The translations under genes were made by a program, and so were the position numbers. Source: Solirubrobacteraceae bacterium (lineage in GTDB: Bacteria > Actinomycetota > Thermoleophilia > Solirubrobacterales > Solirubrobacteraceae). Taken from it: DNA of 64,000 bases. Location of the stretch: NCBI GenBank assembly GCA_024711025.1, contig JANJTP010000043.1, positions 62,001 to 126,000 on the forward strand. Reading direction: 5' to 3'. Position 1 is the first letter of the stretch, and every line of letters starts with the position of its first letter. Shown in pieces: positions 1 through 8,786 of the stretch. Below the pieces are notes generated by a model. The model searched no databases, was not told the DNA's origin, and saw only the letters and a program-made list of their open reading frames with translations.

Positions 1-287
1 CGGCGACCCGAGACGCGGCCCGCGCCCATCTCCAGCCAGTCGTATTTGCGCATGCGATCGGGTCCCACATTCGAGGCCCCGACGACGATCTCGATCTCAA
101 CGAAGGGATGGTCGCCTTCCCCTACTACCTCTCGAACGAGGGAACCGGTCTTGCGCTGAACATCCGGCACGGTGTGGAGATCGCCGGTAGCGACTTCGAG
201 TTTGGCGACGGCATGGAGAGCAGGGTCCTGCGACCGAGGACCGCGGCCAAGGTCGTCGCTCGACGCCAAGTAACTCCCGAAGCCTGA
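1..287 (+). CDS. C-terminal fragment of an unrecognised protein
   Basis: The reading frame starting at base 3 is open from the window edge to a TGA at 285-287 and encodes about 94 residues, so the 5' end lies outside the window. The fragment contains the stretch YLSNEGTGLALNIRHGVEIAG, which resembles the soluble part of small membrane-linked hypothetical proteins seen in actinobacteria, and ends in a basic, proline-containing tail. I cannot assign a function. It ends about 50 bases from the 3' end of the convergent XRE gene. Confidence 0.5.
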   Translation, partial: ATRDAARAHLQPVVFAHAIGSHIRGPDDDLDLNEGMVAFPYYLSNEGTGLALNIRHGVEIAGSDFEFGDGMESRVLRPRTAAKVVARRQVTPEA

Positions 288-333
288 AGTGTCGGCGCTA
301 TAGGACTGCGCCCCGGTCGTGCCGTCGTTCAAC

Positions 334-636
334 CTACGCGGCCGCGTCGGCTGGCACGAGGCGCACATCCACGCCGAGTGCCCGCGTGAGCGCTCCGAGC
401 GTCGCTGTCGTCGGGTTCGCCTGACCTCGCTCGATCCGGCTGATCTCGGCCTGGTCGATGCCAGACCGGTCGGCGAGCTGCTTCTGCGTCAGGTGCTGCG
501 CGCGCCGGCGCTCGGCCAGCTGGCGAGCGAGCGAGAAGTGCAGACGGAATGCCTCGAGCTCGGCGAGCGCCTCGGGACCCTCGGCCCGCGCCTCCACCTC
601 GAGCTCCTGCAGGAAGGTGTCAAAGGACGTGCTCAT
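334..636 (-). CDS. XRE-family antitoxin (HigA-like)
   Basis: This 100-residue protein has an N-terminal helical region (about 1-35) and a Cro/C1-type helix-turn-helix at about 40-95, with the typical pattern LTQKQLADRSGIDQAEISRIERG. Proteins of this size and architecture are the DNA-binding antitoxins of HigB/Gp49-type toxin pairs and usually bind their own promoter. The toxin gene lies directly upstream in the same direction, in the toxin-first order of higBA loci, but is broken, so this appears to be an antitoxin that outlived its toxin. It has its own sigma70-like promoter in the 54-base gap. Confidence 0.85.
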   Translation of the reverse strand: MSTSFDTFLQELEVEARAEGPEALAELEAFRLHFSLARQLAERRRAQHLTQKQLADRSGIDQAEISRIERGQANPTTATLGALTRALGVDVRLVPADAAA

Positions 637-660
637 CGTGGGGTTCGCATGACAGCGTGA

Positions 661-694
661 TATGGGTTATAGACCATACGAGTCCGATGGTCAA
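661..694 (-). promoter_or_regulatory. Promoter and operator of the XRE antitoxin
   Basis: On the minus strand a -35 TTGACC (689-694) and a -10 TATAAC (666-671) are separated by exactly 17 bases. An imperfect inverted repeat, TATGG (661-665) with CCATA (674-678), flanks the -10 box and could be the operator through which the XRE protein represses itself. The promoter lies downstream of the broken toxin, so the antitoxin can be expressed alone. Confidence 0.6.
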
Positions 695-1120
695 CCGCGC
701 TCGCGGCGTTTGAAGTCCGCGAGCCGCTTGCGTGCGGTCGCGATCTCACGCTGCTGGCGCTTTGCATTCGGGTCAGCGCCCTTGTCGTAGCCGCCGAGCA
801 GCAGCACGAGCCGGTCCCCGTGCGCGTGACAGAAGACGCGTAGCAGGGATCCGTTCGCCGCCCGGCTCGGTGCGTACCGGCCTGCCGACGCTGCGCAGGA
901 TCTCCGCGGCGTCGTGGCGCAGGCGGAACTCGAACAGGCCATCACCGAGCTGCTTGCCTTAGCCCGTGCGGCACACGCCGATCCCCTCGACCTGAAGGAT
1001 CTCGGCCATCGCCACACCGATCGCCCGGCGCTGGGTCGGCGTCAGCTCTTCGCGCAGCCATCGAAGCACCGGCTGACCACCATTGGCGTCCTCGTAGAAC
1101 TCAAGCTCATAGTGACCCAC
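691..1120 (-). pseudogene. Broken Gp49/RelE-type toxin
   Basis: From a GTG at 1120 the minus strand reads a protein with the Gp49-like (phage-derived, RelE superfamily) pattern: an N-terminal half with EDANGGQPVLRWLREELTP, an in-frame TAA at 959-961, then GDGLFEFRLRHDAAEILR. A frameshift near 850-880 must be invoked to reach the conserved C-terminal half LLRVFCHAHGDRLVLLLGGY and the family's KRQQREI signature. Family members are normally 110-125 residues and cleave mRNA on the ribosome. With a stop and a frameshift, no functional toxin can be made unless both are sequence errors. The paired XRE antitoxin is intact. Confidence 0.75.
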
Positions 1121-1419
1121 GGGCGCGCCACCCTACGCCAGCTCGCCGACACCGAGCCCTGCTGCCGCACCGGGCAATGCAAGCGCGGAGCACTTCTGTC
1201 GGGCCGCGCGAGCAGCGAGACCCAGAACGGCCGCACACAGTTTGCATTTCCAATGCGGCGCGTCCCCGTAGACGAGTCTCGGACCACGATCGGGCGGGCC
1301 CAGCGGTGCCAGCTGACGGTCTACGCGTGTACGCCGCACCAAGGGGTGCCACCGTGTGCCGGGTCGTTGCGCTTCGAATCTCGAGCACGATCGGGACGCC
1401 GTGACGGAGGGTCACCCTC
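1121..1419. other. Gap with no recognised gene
   Basis: The stretch between the broken toxin and the integrase remnant has long open frames on both strands, but none shows a recognisable family or a good ribosome-binding site. It sits between two pseudogenes and is probably decayed accessory DNA. No terminator, tRNA or repeat was seen. Confidence 0.4.
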
Positions 1420-2026
1420 TTGGGGTGCAGCGCGGTGCCCGATCCCTGGCGAGTGGTCCGGTACCGAGACGCGGGCCGCCGTAATCGCTCCCGCTCGTTC
1501 GTGCGCAAGGCCGACGCCGACCGCTTCGACGCCGAGGTCATCCGCCGCCGCCAGCTCGGGGTGCTGAGCACGCTCGACGCGGGCGCCGAAACCCTCGACG
1601 AGCTCGTCACCAGGACCTGGGCGCCGAATCACGCCGTCACGGTCGCGCCGAAGACGCGCAAGCTCTACACGAGCCTCTACGACCATCACCTCGCGCCGAC
1701 GCTCGGCGACATCGCGCTGCGCGACCTGCGTCCCGAGCTGATCGCACGCTGGCAGGCCGACCCTACGTGCTGCGCCACTCGTTCGCCAGCCTGCTCCTGC
1801 ACGAGGGCCGCAGCTGATCTACGTCGCCCGCCGGCTCGGACACGACGCTCGGCTCACCCTGACGCGCTTACGGGGAAGTCATCGACGAGTTCGAGGACCA
1901 GCCGCGCGTCGGCGCCGAGGAGACGATCCGGCAGGCGCGCGTTCCCCGGCGTGTTCCCTCAGTTCCCCCGGGCCCCTCTCACACCCGCTGGGCCGGAGGG
2001 CGAACGGGCCGAGAACGTCAGTGCTG
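1420..2026 (+). pseudogene. Tyrosine recombinase (integrase) remnant
   Basis: The first part encodes the arm-binding and SAM-like N-terminal domains of an actinobacterial phage-type integrase (WRVVRYRDAG, SFVRKADADRF, then the core-binding region ending IARWQADP near 1770). The sequence then jumps to the catalytic C terminus: YVLRHSFASLLLHEGR is the HxxR box and ARRLGHDARL the Gly-His box, but these lie in other frames, so at least three frameshifts and an internal deletion of most of the catalytic domain are needed to explain it. The catalytic tyrosine region (RYGEVIDEFE-like) is in a further frame. It ends 18 bases from the 3' end of a tRNA-Ala gene, the usual place for such an integrase. 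Confidence 0.85.
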
Positions 2027-2044
2027 ATGGGCTTTCCGCGGTAG

Positions 2045-2117
2045 TGGAGCCAGCCGGGATCGAACCGGCGACCTCCTGCTTGCAAAGCAGGCGCTCTCCC
2101 AGCTGAGCTATGGCCCC
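2045..2117 (-). tRNA. tRNA-Ala (anticodon TGC)
   Basis: The minus strand folds into a complete 73-nt cloverleaf: a 7-bp acceptor stem (GGGGCCA with TGGCTCC, one G-U pair), a D-arm GCTC...GAGC, a 5-bp anticodon stem CCTGC/GCAGG around loop TTTGCAA (anticodon TGC), and a T-arm with loop TTCGATC. The CCA end is not encoded. The 3' end faces the integrase remnant, which suggests the tRNA served as an attachment site. A TACACT -10-like hexamer lies at 2128-2133, the same hexamer found before the tRNA-Ala(CGC) gene. Confidence 0.97.
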
Positions 2118-2167
2118 AGGGAGGGCGAGTGTAGCCCGACCGCGGGGCGCCGATCGACGGCGCGCGG

Positions 2168-3028
2168 CTAGGTCAGCAGCTCCCCGACGGCGATGACGTA
2201 GACGTCACCGGCGACGCGTACGCGGTCCCCCTCGACGTGCGCCTCCAGCCGGCTCGGCCGCCCGACCTCGGCACCCTGCTCGACGGTCACCCGCTCGCAG
2301 TCCGCGTGCCGGTCCAGGTAGGCGCAGAGCGGGCCGGCGGCGGAGCCGGTCGCGGGATCCTCGACGACGCCGCGGGGCGAGTCGAAGAACGCGCGCGCAC
2401 GAGCGTGACCGGCCGGTGCGCTCGCGACGAACGCGTACAACGTGGTCGCGGCCGACCGCTCGAGCAGCGCGGTGAGCGCGGCCCGGTCCGGGGCGCAGCG
2501 CTCGAGCGCATCGACGTCGCGCAGCGCCAGGAGGACGTGTGGCACGCCGGTCGAGACGACCTGAGCCGACAGCTCCCGATCGACGTCCCCGGCCTCGAGC
2601 CCGACGGCGGCGGCGACCGGCCCCGGTTCGAGCCACGGACCGAACACCGCCGGCTCCTGGAGCATCGACGCGCGAGCCGGGAGGTCGGGACGCTCCGCCA
2701 GGTCGACGTCGATCGGCTGCAGCCCGGCCGGGGTCTCCTGGACGTAGCGGACCGACCGCTCGCCGCGCCGGTGAGCGACGGCAACCGCGGTCCCGAGAGA
2801 CGGATGCCCGGCGAACGGCAGCTCGCCCCTGGGCCACCAGATCCGGTTGCGATAGTCGCCCCCGGCGCACGGCTCCTGCACGAACGTCGTCTCGGAGAGC
2901 CCCGTCTCCCGGGCCAGCGCGAGCATGCGCGCGTCGCTCAACCCGTCGGCGTCGTGGACGACGGCGAGCTGGTTGCCGCTCAACGGCTCGACGGCGAATA
3001 CGTCGAGCCAGGTGACCGCCAGACTCAC
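2168..3028 (-). CDS. PhzF-family isomerase/epimerase-like protein
   Basis: This 286-residue protein matches the usual length and two-lobed diaminopimelate-epimerase fold of the PhzF family. Visible hallmarks are the start VTWLDVFAVEPLSGNQLAVV, the segment SETTFVQEP carrying the family's catalytic glutamate, the FAGHPSLGTA turn that begins the second strand set, and EDPATGSAAGP near the C terminus. Members catalyse isomerisations of small acids; most genomic copies have no known substrate, and none can be inferred here. The GTG start directly follows the TAG stop of the upstream acidic gene (TAGGTG), so the two are probably translationally coupled in one operon behind the diguanylate cyclase. 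Confidence 0.85.
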   Translation of the reverse strand: MSLAVTWLDVFAVEPLSGNQLAVVHDADGLSDARMLALARETGLSETTFVQEPCAGGDYRNRIWWPRGELPFAGHPSLGTAVAVAHRRGERSVRYVQETPAGLQPIDVDLAERPDLPARASMLQEPAVFGPWLEPGPVAAAVGLEAGDVDRELSAQVVSTGVPHVLLALRDVDALERCAPDRAALTALLERSAATTLYAFVASAPAGHARARAFFDSPRGVVEDPATGSAAGPLCAYLDRHADCERVTVEQGAEVGRPSRLEAHVEGDRVRVAGDVYVIAVGELLT

Positions 3029-3538
3029 CTAGAAGTCGAAGTCCTTGGGCGGCCGCTGCTCGAACCAGAGCCTGTCGTGCTCGGGGGTCTCCTGCAGGAA
3101 GTCGGGGGTCTCCTCGAGTTCGTCGACCGGCCGCTGGTCCGTAGCGTCGTCGTCCTGCGAGAACCGCGCCTCCTCGTCGGGCGAGCGGGGCGACGGACGC
3201 CGCTCGGCCTCCTGACGCTCCTCGAGCGTGAACTGCTGCGTCGGCTGGTCTCCACCCGCCGGCCCGTGCTCCTCGTCCTCGGGGCTCCCGGGCCCCGACG
3301 CGGGCTCTGCCTCCGTCTCACCCTCGGACGGCTCGACCGGCTGAGTCGACGACTCGTCGTGCCCGACTTCGTCGGCGGCGGGCGACGGCGCCTCCGGCGG
3401 CTCCTCGGGGTGCTCGTGGGAGACCGGCTCGTCGGCCCCGAAGGCCTCGTGCTCGAGGCGCTCGACCTCGCCGGGGTCGGCACCGGTGCGGCGCTTGAGC
3501 TCGAGGTGCTCGCGGATCGCATCGTCCAAGAGTCCCAT
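3029..3538 (-). CDS. Acidic low-complexity protein
   Basis: The protein (169 residues) starts with a short amphipathic helix (MGLLDDAIREHLELKRR) followed by GADPGEVERLEHEAFG, then a long disordered tract rich in Glu, Pro, Asp and Ser, and ends in an aromatic tail (DRLWFEQRPPKDFDF). Proteins with this head-and-tail plan occur widely in actinobacteria as conserved hypotheticals; no function is known to me. The conserved ends and the acidic middle suggest a protein-binding adaptor, which is inference. It lies between the diguanylate cyclase (11 bases upstream) and the PhzF gene (no gap). Confidence 0.75.
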   Translation of the reverse strand: MGLLDDAIREHLELKRRTGADPGEVERLEHEAFGADEPVSHEHPEEPPEAPSPAADEVGHDESSTQPVEPSEGETEAEPASGPGSPEDEEHGPAGGDQPTQQFTLEERQEAERRPSPRSPDEEARFSQDDDATDQRPVDELEETPDFLQETPEHDRLWFEQRPPKDFDF

Positions 3539-3549
3539 CGCGCTGGACC

Positions 3550-5442
3550 TTACTCCGCAGGGACGCCGATCGCGGTCGGTGCGCGCTCGACCCGGTTCTT
3601 GCCGGCGCGCTTGGCGCGGTAGAGCGCCCCGTCGGCCGCGGCGACCAGCGAGGCCGCATCCGGCGCGCCCGGCCTGAGCTGCGCCACGCCGATACTGAGG
3701 GTGATCTGCACTGGGCCGTCGAGCTCCCCGCAGACCGGCATGGCAAGCGAGGCGACCCGCTCGCGGATTCGCTCCGCGACGCGCACCGCCCCGTCGATGT
3801 CGGCTCCCGGCACGATCAGGGCGAGCTCCTCGCCGCCGTAGCGCACCGGCAGGTCCACGTCGCGCGCGCCGCGGCGCAGGATCCTCGCGACCTCGCAGAG
3901 CACCTTGTCGCCGACCTGATGGCCGAGCGTGTCGTTGACCAGCTTGAAGTCGTCGATGTCGAGCATCAGCAGCGAGAGCGCCTGGTCGGGGAAGCGGCTC
4001 ACGCGGTCGACCTCGAGCGTCAGGCGCTCCCCGAACGCACGCCGGTTGGCCAGCCCCGTGAGGGGGTCGGTCAGAGCCTGAGCCGTCGCGGCGCGGTGGC
4101 TCTCGACGTTCGAGATCGACCGCGCCGCCTGACCGGCGAGGTGGCCGAACAGCTTGCGCTCGGACGTCGTGAAGCCCGATCCGGCGCGCGCGATCGCGAT
4201 GAGCGCAACCACTGAGCCCTGCGAGTCCTTCAGCGGCCGGGCGAGTGCGCGGCGAGCGCCGTCGTGGGCCTCGGCGGCGTGGCCGGTTCGTGCGGCGCGA
4301 TGCTCGACCGCGCGCAGAGCCCCCTCCCCCACCCCCTCCTCGCCGGATCGCGCGACGACGCGCCACGAGCCCCCCGGTGGACAGACCGACGCCCGGCCCA
4401 CGTCGGCGCCGACGCCCTCGCGCGCCGCCGCTACGACGACCTCGAGCAGCGCGTCGCGGTCGAGACTGGCCCCGACCGCGTCACCGATCCGCAAGAGGGC
4501 GACGCGCAGGCGCTCGCGCTCCACCAGCAGGTCGGTCTCGCGCCCCTCCAGCCGCGCGACCATCTTGTTGAACTCCTCCCCGAGCGCCGCGAAGTCGTCC
4601 CGGCCGTCGGTCGGGATGCGGGCGCTGTAGTCGCCCCCGCCGATCCTGCGCGCCGCCTCGAGCACGCGGGCGATCTGCCGATGGAGCGAGTGGGCGACGA
4701 GAAACGCGACCGCCAGCATCGCCAGCAGGAAGCCGCCGAGGACCGCCGCGATGAGCATGCGGCCGCGGCGCTGCGCCGCGGCGAGCACCGACTTCGGCTC
4801 GAGGACGAAGACACGCGACGAGGCATCCGGGAAGCTCGTCGAGGCGAAGCCGGCAACGCGGTAGTCCACGCCGTCGGCTGTGACCTCGCTGAGCGCGGAC
4901 CCCAGCACTCCCGGGCGGATCTCCCCGACCGTCGAGCCGGCCAACCACCCGTCGATCGCCACGATGCTCGGGTTGCCCGTGACGCGCTCGACGCTGCCGG
5001 CGAACGATGACGCGATGGCGACGGCGACCATCAGCTCGCCGCGCAGGACCCCGTCGGCCGTCGCGAGCTGCCGGATCTCGGGGAAGACCGCGTCGGACTG
5101 GCCGGCGTCGGCCAGCGGCTCCCCCAAGCGCCTCAGCACGATGCGGCTGGCCGAGGTCTCGCGCAGCCAGCGCTGCAGGCGAATCTCCGCCAGCCCGTGG
5201 TCGCCGCGGCGCAACGCGCGGAGGAGGACCGGGTCGCGGGCTATCCGCTCGGCGACGTCGGCTCCCTGCAGACGCGCCTGGTCCGCGAGGTTGACCGCCA
5301 CCTGCCGGCTCGTCGCGAGCCGGACATCGGCCTTGCCACGCTCCCCGGAGGCGACCAGCCGCGACAGCGCGAAGCCGACCGCGAGCATCGGCACGAGCAC
5401 GATGAGGAGGACGAAGACGGTAAGCCTTCCGCGGAAGCTCAT
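3550..5442 (-). CDS. Membrane diguanylate cyclase (dCache-like/HAMP/GAF/GGDEF)
   Basis: The 630-residue protein has an N-terminal transmembrane helix (RLTVFVLLIVLVPMLAVGFAL), an extracellular sensor of about 200 residues, a second transmembrane helix (LIAAVLGGFLLAMLAVAFLV), a HAMP linker (IGGGDYSARIPTDGRDDFAAL), a GAF-like domain and a GGDEF domain near residue 536. The active-site motif is GGEEL, a tolerated variant of GGEEF, and an RxxD inhibitory site (RDVD) sits five residues before it, so product feedback is likely. It makes cyclic di-GMP from GTP in response to an unknown external signal. I chose the ATG at 5442 over the one at 5463, because the upstream codon overlaps the -10 box of the divergent tRNA. 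Confidence 0.9.
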   Translation of the reverse strand: MSFRGRLTVFVLLIVLVPMLAVGFALSRLVASGERGKADVRLATSRQVAVNLADQARLQGADVAERIARDPVLLRALRRGDHGLAEIRLQRWLRETSASRIVLRRLGEPLADAGQSDAVFPEIRQLATADGVLRGELMVAVAIASSFAGSVERVTGNPSIVAIDGWLAGSTVGEIRPGVLGSALSEVTADGVDYRVAGFASTSFPDASSRVFVLEPKSVLAAAQRRGRMLIAAVLGGFLLAMLAVAFLVAHSLHRQIARVLEAARRIGGGDYSARIPTDGRDDFAALGEEFNKMVARLEGRETDLLVERERLRVALLRIGDAVGASLDRDALLEVVVAAAREGVGADVGRASVCPPGGSWRVVARSGEEGVGEGALRAVEHRAARTGHAAEAHDGARRALARPLKDSQGSVVALIAIARAGSGFTTSERKLFGHLAGQAARSISNVESHRAATAQALTDPLTGLANRRAFGERLTLEVDRVSRFPDQALSLLMLDIDDFKLVNDTLGHQVGDKVLCEVARILRRGARDVDLPVRYGGEELALIVPGADIDGAVRVAERIRERVASLAMPVCGELDGPVQITLSIGVAQLRPGAPDAASLVAAADGALYRAKRAGKNRVERAPTAIGVPAE

Positions 5443-5458
5443 GGGAGCGGGCTCACGG

Positions 5459-5464
5459 TACACT
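5459..5464 (+). promoter_or_regulatory. -10 box of tRNA-Ala(CGC)
   Basis: TACACT lies 12 bases before the tRNA 5' end. The other tRNA-Ala gene has the same hexamer 10 bases upstream. No good -35 box was seen. Confidence 0.45.
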
Positions 5465-5476
5465 CAGCCGTCCTGC

Positions 5477-5549
5477 GGGGCTATAGCTCAGTTGGGAGAG
5501 CGCCTGGATCGCACCCAGGAGGTCGGGGGTTCGAGTCCCCCTAGCTCCA
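5477..5549 (+). tRNA. tRNA-Ala (anticodon CGC)
   Basis: A complete 73-nt cloverleaf: acceptor stem GGGGCTA/TAGCTCC (one G-U pair), D-arm GCTC...GAGC, anticodon stem CCTGG/CCAGG around loop ATCGCAC (anticodon CGC, reading GCG), and T-arm GGGGG-TTCGAGT-CCCCC. CCA is not encoded. A strong intrinsic terminator follows at once. Accessory DNA, including an integrase remnant at 9.1-9.6 kb, lies downstream, so this gene may mark one end of an island. Confidence 0.97.
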
Positions 5550-5557
5550 TCGGAACG

Positions 5558-5589
5558 GAAGCCCTGCTTAGGCGGGGCTTCTGTTGTTT
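5558..5589 (+). terminator. Intrinsic terminator of tRNA-Ala(CGC)
   Basis: A 10-bp stem (GAAGCCCTGC with GCGGGGCTTC, one T-G pair) closes a TTAG loop and is followed by TGTTGTTT. It begins nine bases after the tRNA. Confidence 0.85.
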
Positions 5590-5678
5590 GGAGGGTCGTG
5601 AGACTGCTGCGCTGGGTCGCTGTGGATGCCGCGCGTGGGTACCACTCGAGCGATCGAGGCGACTGTGACCGCCGCGCG

Positions 5679-7716
5679 TCATCTATCCAGCGCCGACCAC
5701 CAGGCTCTTTCGTACACGAGCAGCGCGTCGTACGGCCGTGGACTACCGGCGGCCACACCGAACCCGAGCACGCGCTGGTCGCCGTGTTCCTCAAGGCGTT
5801 GTTCCACCAGCCGCTCCAGGACAGAAGGAAGGCTCGGCTGGTCTTCATCCGGCACGACCGCGGCACAGATCAGGAATGGTTCGACCTCGGCCGAGTACCC
5901 CTGCGTCATGCGTTGGGTCAGGTCGCGCCTCGTTGCACGTCGGCGAAGCCGTTGCACGTTCTTCCAGAACTCGCTCCGTGCGCGACCGCAGGCGTCAAGG
6001 AGCGTGCAGGCGGCGGGAACCCAGCCGTCAGGTCGTTCCGTGCAGATGAGGTCGAGGAAGTCTCGTGTCCGCGCGTCGATGTTCATCGTCGGTCGCGGGG
6101 CTTCGGTCGTGCGTTGGCCGTGCTTCCAGAGATTCCACGCGTCGAGGTCGTCGGTCAGCGAAAGGAGGCGCTGCCTGCCGGGCGGCTTGTTCTCGAAGTA
6201 CAAGCCGTACAGCAAGTAGTGCATCCACCAGTCAAGTTCGTCGCTCGCAGTGAGTTCCCCGAGCCGGTTCAGGCGGGAGCGGCGCCGCAGGAAGTGGATG
6301 AGCTGCACTGGCCAGTCGATCAGGTCGCAGATCTGCTCGAGTTCGTGCAACGTCACGACCCAGGGGAGTGTCACGCCGTCAGGCATCACACGGGTGCCCT
6401 CCAGTCCCCACAGGACCGAAGCCACGGACGAGAGGTCGTCGAGCGTCACCACGACGGGGTGGACTTCACGTATGTCTGCGCCCAGCGTGAGATCGCCGTC
6501 GCCGACGCGCAATGTCGTGTCAGTGCGCCGGAGGGCTTCTCGCGCGTTCGTGCCCTGCGTAGCTGCCTTCGTCAGAGTTTCGCGCAGGTGGCTGATGAGC
6601 GCGTCCCCGCCCCGGCGTGCTCCTGGGCGGAGGGTGGCACTCTTCGCTTCGACGCTGAGCACGGTGTCGCCGCAGCGGATTAGCTGGTCGATCTCCCCCG
6701 CGACGGTTGTTCCGGCATCGTCCGAGAACGTGAACTTGACCGAAGGATGCTGCTCATCGGGCGAGATCGCCTGGCCGATCATCTCGCCGGCGCGCTCCTC
6801 CAGCCATCTGCCGCGGTGGACGATGTAGGCCTTGGTCTGCTTCAGGCACGCTTCGAACAGCCCGCGTAGCGCCCAGACGTCGTTTCCCGGAACGGTCAAC
6901 AAGTAGGCGTCATCCGCAGCCTTCAGGTATGGCTGGTAGCGAACCCCCGCTCCGCGGCAGAGAACCATTCCTCGTCGCCGGGCTGGTCGAGGGGCTGGGA
7001 CAAGGTGGCAAGGAACGCGGCGGCGGTTTCCTCGTCGACCGTGGCTGCCTCCGCGAGTGCCGCCGGGGTCAGCAGCAGCGCATCCCCGATGTGGTTCATT
7101 GCCCACATCAGGGGCATGTACATGGCCGTCTGCTGTGCAGGCGCTTCCTGCCATCCACCAACCGCTGCTCGCCGAAGAGACCTCGCAGGACACCGTGTTC
7201 CTGCCATGGCCACCCTGGGTTGCGCAGCATCAGATTCTGCATCGCGGCGCGACCGCGCGCCGCGCCCTCCGGCGAGGTGAACGCACCCGCAGACCGATAC
7301 CGTCGAAACGACTCCAGAAGAACCGCCTCGTGCGTGAGTCGCCGAATCTCTCCGAGCGGCCGCGCGTCGATCGCCGGAGTGTGTTCGCTCGTGCCGGCGC
7401 GGCCGGTCCGTGTCAGCAGCTCGGCGGCTGCCAGCTCGACGACGAACGAGCGGCCCGGATGCTCCGTCTCGCGATAGGTGTCGGCGTCGAGCGGCATCTC
7501 GCTCATCGACAGTTGGCCGAGCAGATGAACCGCGTCGAACGGCGCCATCAGCGAGCGCAGCTCGGCCCGCCGCTTGCTGATCGCCTCGCCCAGATCGGCG
7601 CCTCCCTGCAACTCGGGGAGCAGCTTCTCAGCGGTTTCGAAGACGTTCAGTACGTTGCGTGGAACCGTGGGGGCACCATCACCGCGTCGTCTTCGTGCGC
7701 GACCGCGCTTACCCAT
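5679..7716 (-). pseudogene. Large PD-(D/E)XK nuclease-like protein, two frameshifts
   Basis: Three minus-strand frames join into one protein of about 670 residues. It begins MGKRGRARRRRGDG at 7716, shifts frame near 7155-7180, and shifts again near 6940-6960 at a run of five G's. The third segment holds VAGEIDQLIRCGDTVLSVEAKS, whose spaced Asp and Glu-x-Lys match the PD-(D/E)XK nuclease core. Aromatic-rich helical segments follow (LDWWMHYLLYGLYFEN). I do not recognise a named family. G+C looks lower than in neighbouring genes and the gene lies between a tRNA and an integrase remnant, which suggests transfer. If the G-run shift is a read error, the gene could still be partly functional. Confidence 0.6.
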
Positions 7717-8261
7717 TGATTGCCGATGATCCGTGAGCCGGTGCGTTCACAGGCGGAACGTAGCGGCGGCACGGGACGGCGCCTAACGCCGCAGTCGCTT
7801 CTCGCCTTTGGGGTCCATCACTTTTACGGTCACAGATTGGGGTCCGCGAGGAGTTGTGGGCGAACCCGGCAGCGGGTCGCGGATTGCTGACGGACGCGAC
7901 GAAGAGGCGTGTGGCGAGTGGTGGCGAGCCTGCGGGTTGCTCGGCGTTGGGGAGCGGCGGTCGGATGCACTTGCCGTGATTGACTGGCGCAGATCGCGTT
8001 GGGGACGTACTTTCCTTCCATGGCCAAGGTGGTCGCCAAGCGCCCCAAGGAGCCGCTCTGGTCGAGGTACTGGCCGAAGATGCCGCGAACCTGGAGATCG
8101 GTGCCGAGGTGGAGGTCCGCCGTGCGCGGCCGGTTCCGCTGGGTGAGTGGCCCGCACCCTTCGGCGCGCTCGCCGACCGGATGCCTTCGATCGAGGTCGA
8201 GGACATCAAGGCGGCGCGCCGCGAGGCGCTCGCCGTAGCCGGTTCTCGGGCGGCCGGCGCT
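7717..8261. other. Gap with a possible degenerate antitoxin-like frame
   Basis: No intact gene is convincing here. On the plus strand an ATG at 8020 opens MAKVVAKRPK, and after a single frame change the reading continues ALVEVLAEDAANLEIGAEVE, then PSIEVEDIKAARREALA. The composite is faintly like AbrB-type or Phd-type antitoxins, but this rests on an assumed frameshift and has no clear ribosome-binding site. On the minus strand the segment ending at 7783 (VTVKVMDPKGEKRLRR) looks protein-like but belongs to no family I recognise. Confidence 0.25.
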
Positions 8262-8786
8262 CTAGTCGCCGAGACCACGCAGTGTCGCCTCGATCTCCGA
8301 CGTGAGGAGGTAGAGGTCGGTGTCGGTGGGGTCATCAGGGTGGAAAGCGTGGAAGCCGAGGCGCTCCCACCAGCCCCGCACCCGCGCGTCCAGCGCTGCA
8401 ACGACGACGGCGCGACAGGCGGCCTTCGCGTTCAGCTCGACCGCCGTCGCCAGCACGTAGGCGACGAGCGCCGTGCCGACACCGAGGCCGGCGAAGTCCT
8501 TGTAGACCGCGAGGCGGCCGAGCAGGAGCGCCGGTACCGGATCGGGCGCTTGCTTCGCGACCTTGCGGGGTGCCGCGCTGCGGTCGATCGCGGTCATGGC
8601 CAGGCTCGCGTAGGCGGCGACCCGATCCTCCGGCGTGGCGATCACCCAGGTGGCGGCAGTGTCGCGACGGCGGTTCTGACCCGCGAAGCGGCGCAGCCAC
8701 TCGTCGAGGGCTGACTCGCCGGAGTCGAAGCGGCTGCGGTCGTGCCGAGCCGGGTCGAGCAGCTCGGGGCGCCGGAGGTCAGTCAA
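8262..8786 (-). CDS. GNAT-family toxin of a DUF1778-GNAT pair
   Basis: From a TTG at 8786, which overlaps the antitoxin stop (TTGACTGA), the protein is 174 residues, typical of TacT/AtaT-like acetyltransferase toxins. It opens with RFDSGESALDEWLRR, the family's N-terminal signature, and has the acetyl-CoA pyrophosphate loop LGRLAVYKDFAGLGVGTALV. The C-terminal RGWWERLGFHAF corresponds to the substrate-side strand. Family members acetylate aminoacyl-tRNA and block translation; the tRNA target here cannot be told from sequence. An upstream ATG at 8825 lies inside the antitoxin gene and is less likely. The pair appears intact, unlike most of its neighbours. Confidence 0.85.
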   Translation of the reverse strand: MTDLRRPELLDPARHDRSRFDSGESALDEWLRRFAGQNRRRDTAATWVIATPEDRVAAYASLAMTAIDRSAAPRKVAKQAPDPVPALLLGRLAVYKDFAGLGVGTALVAYVLATAVELNAKAACRAVVVAALDARVRGWWERLGFHAFHPDDPTDTDLYLLTSEIEATLRGLGD

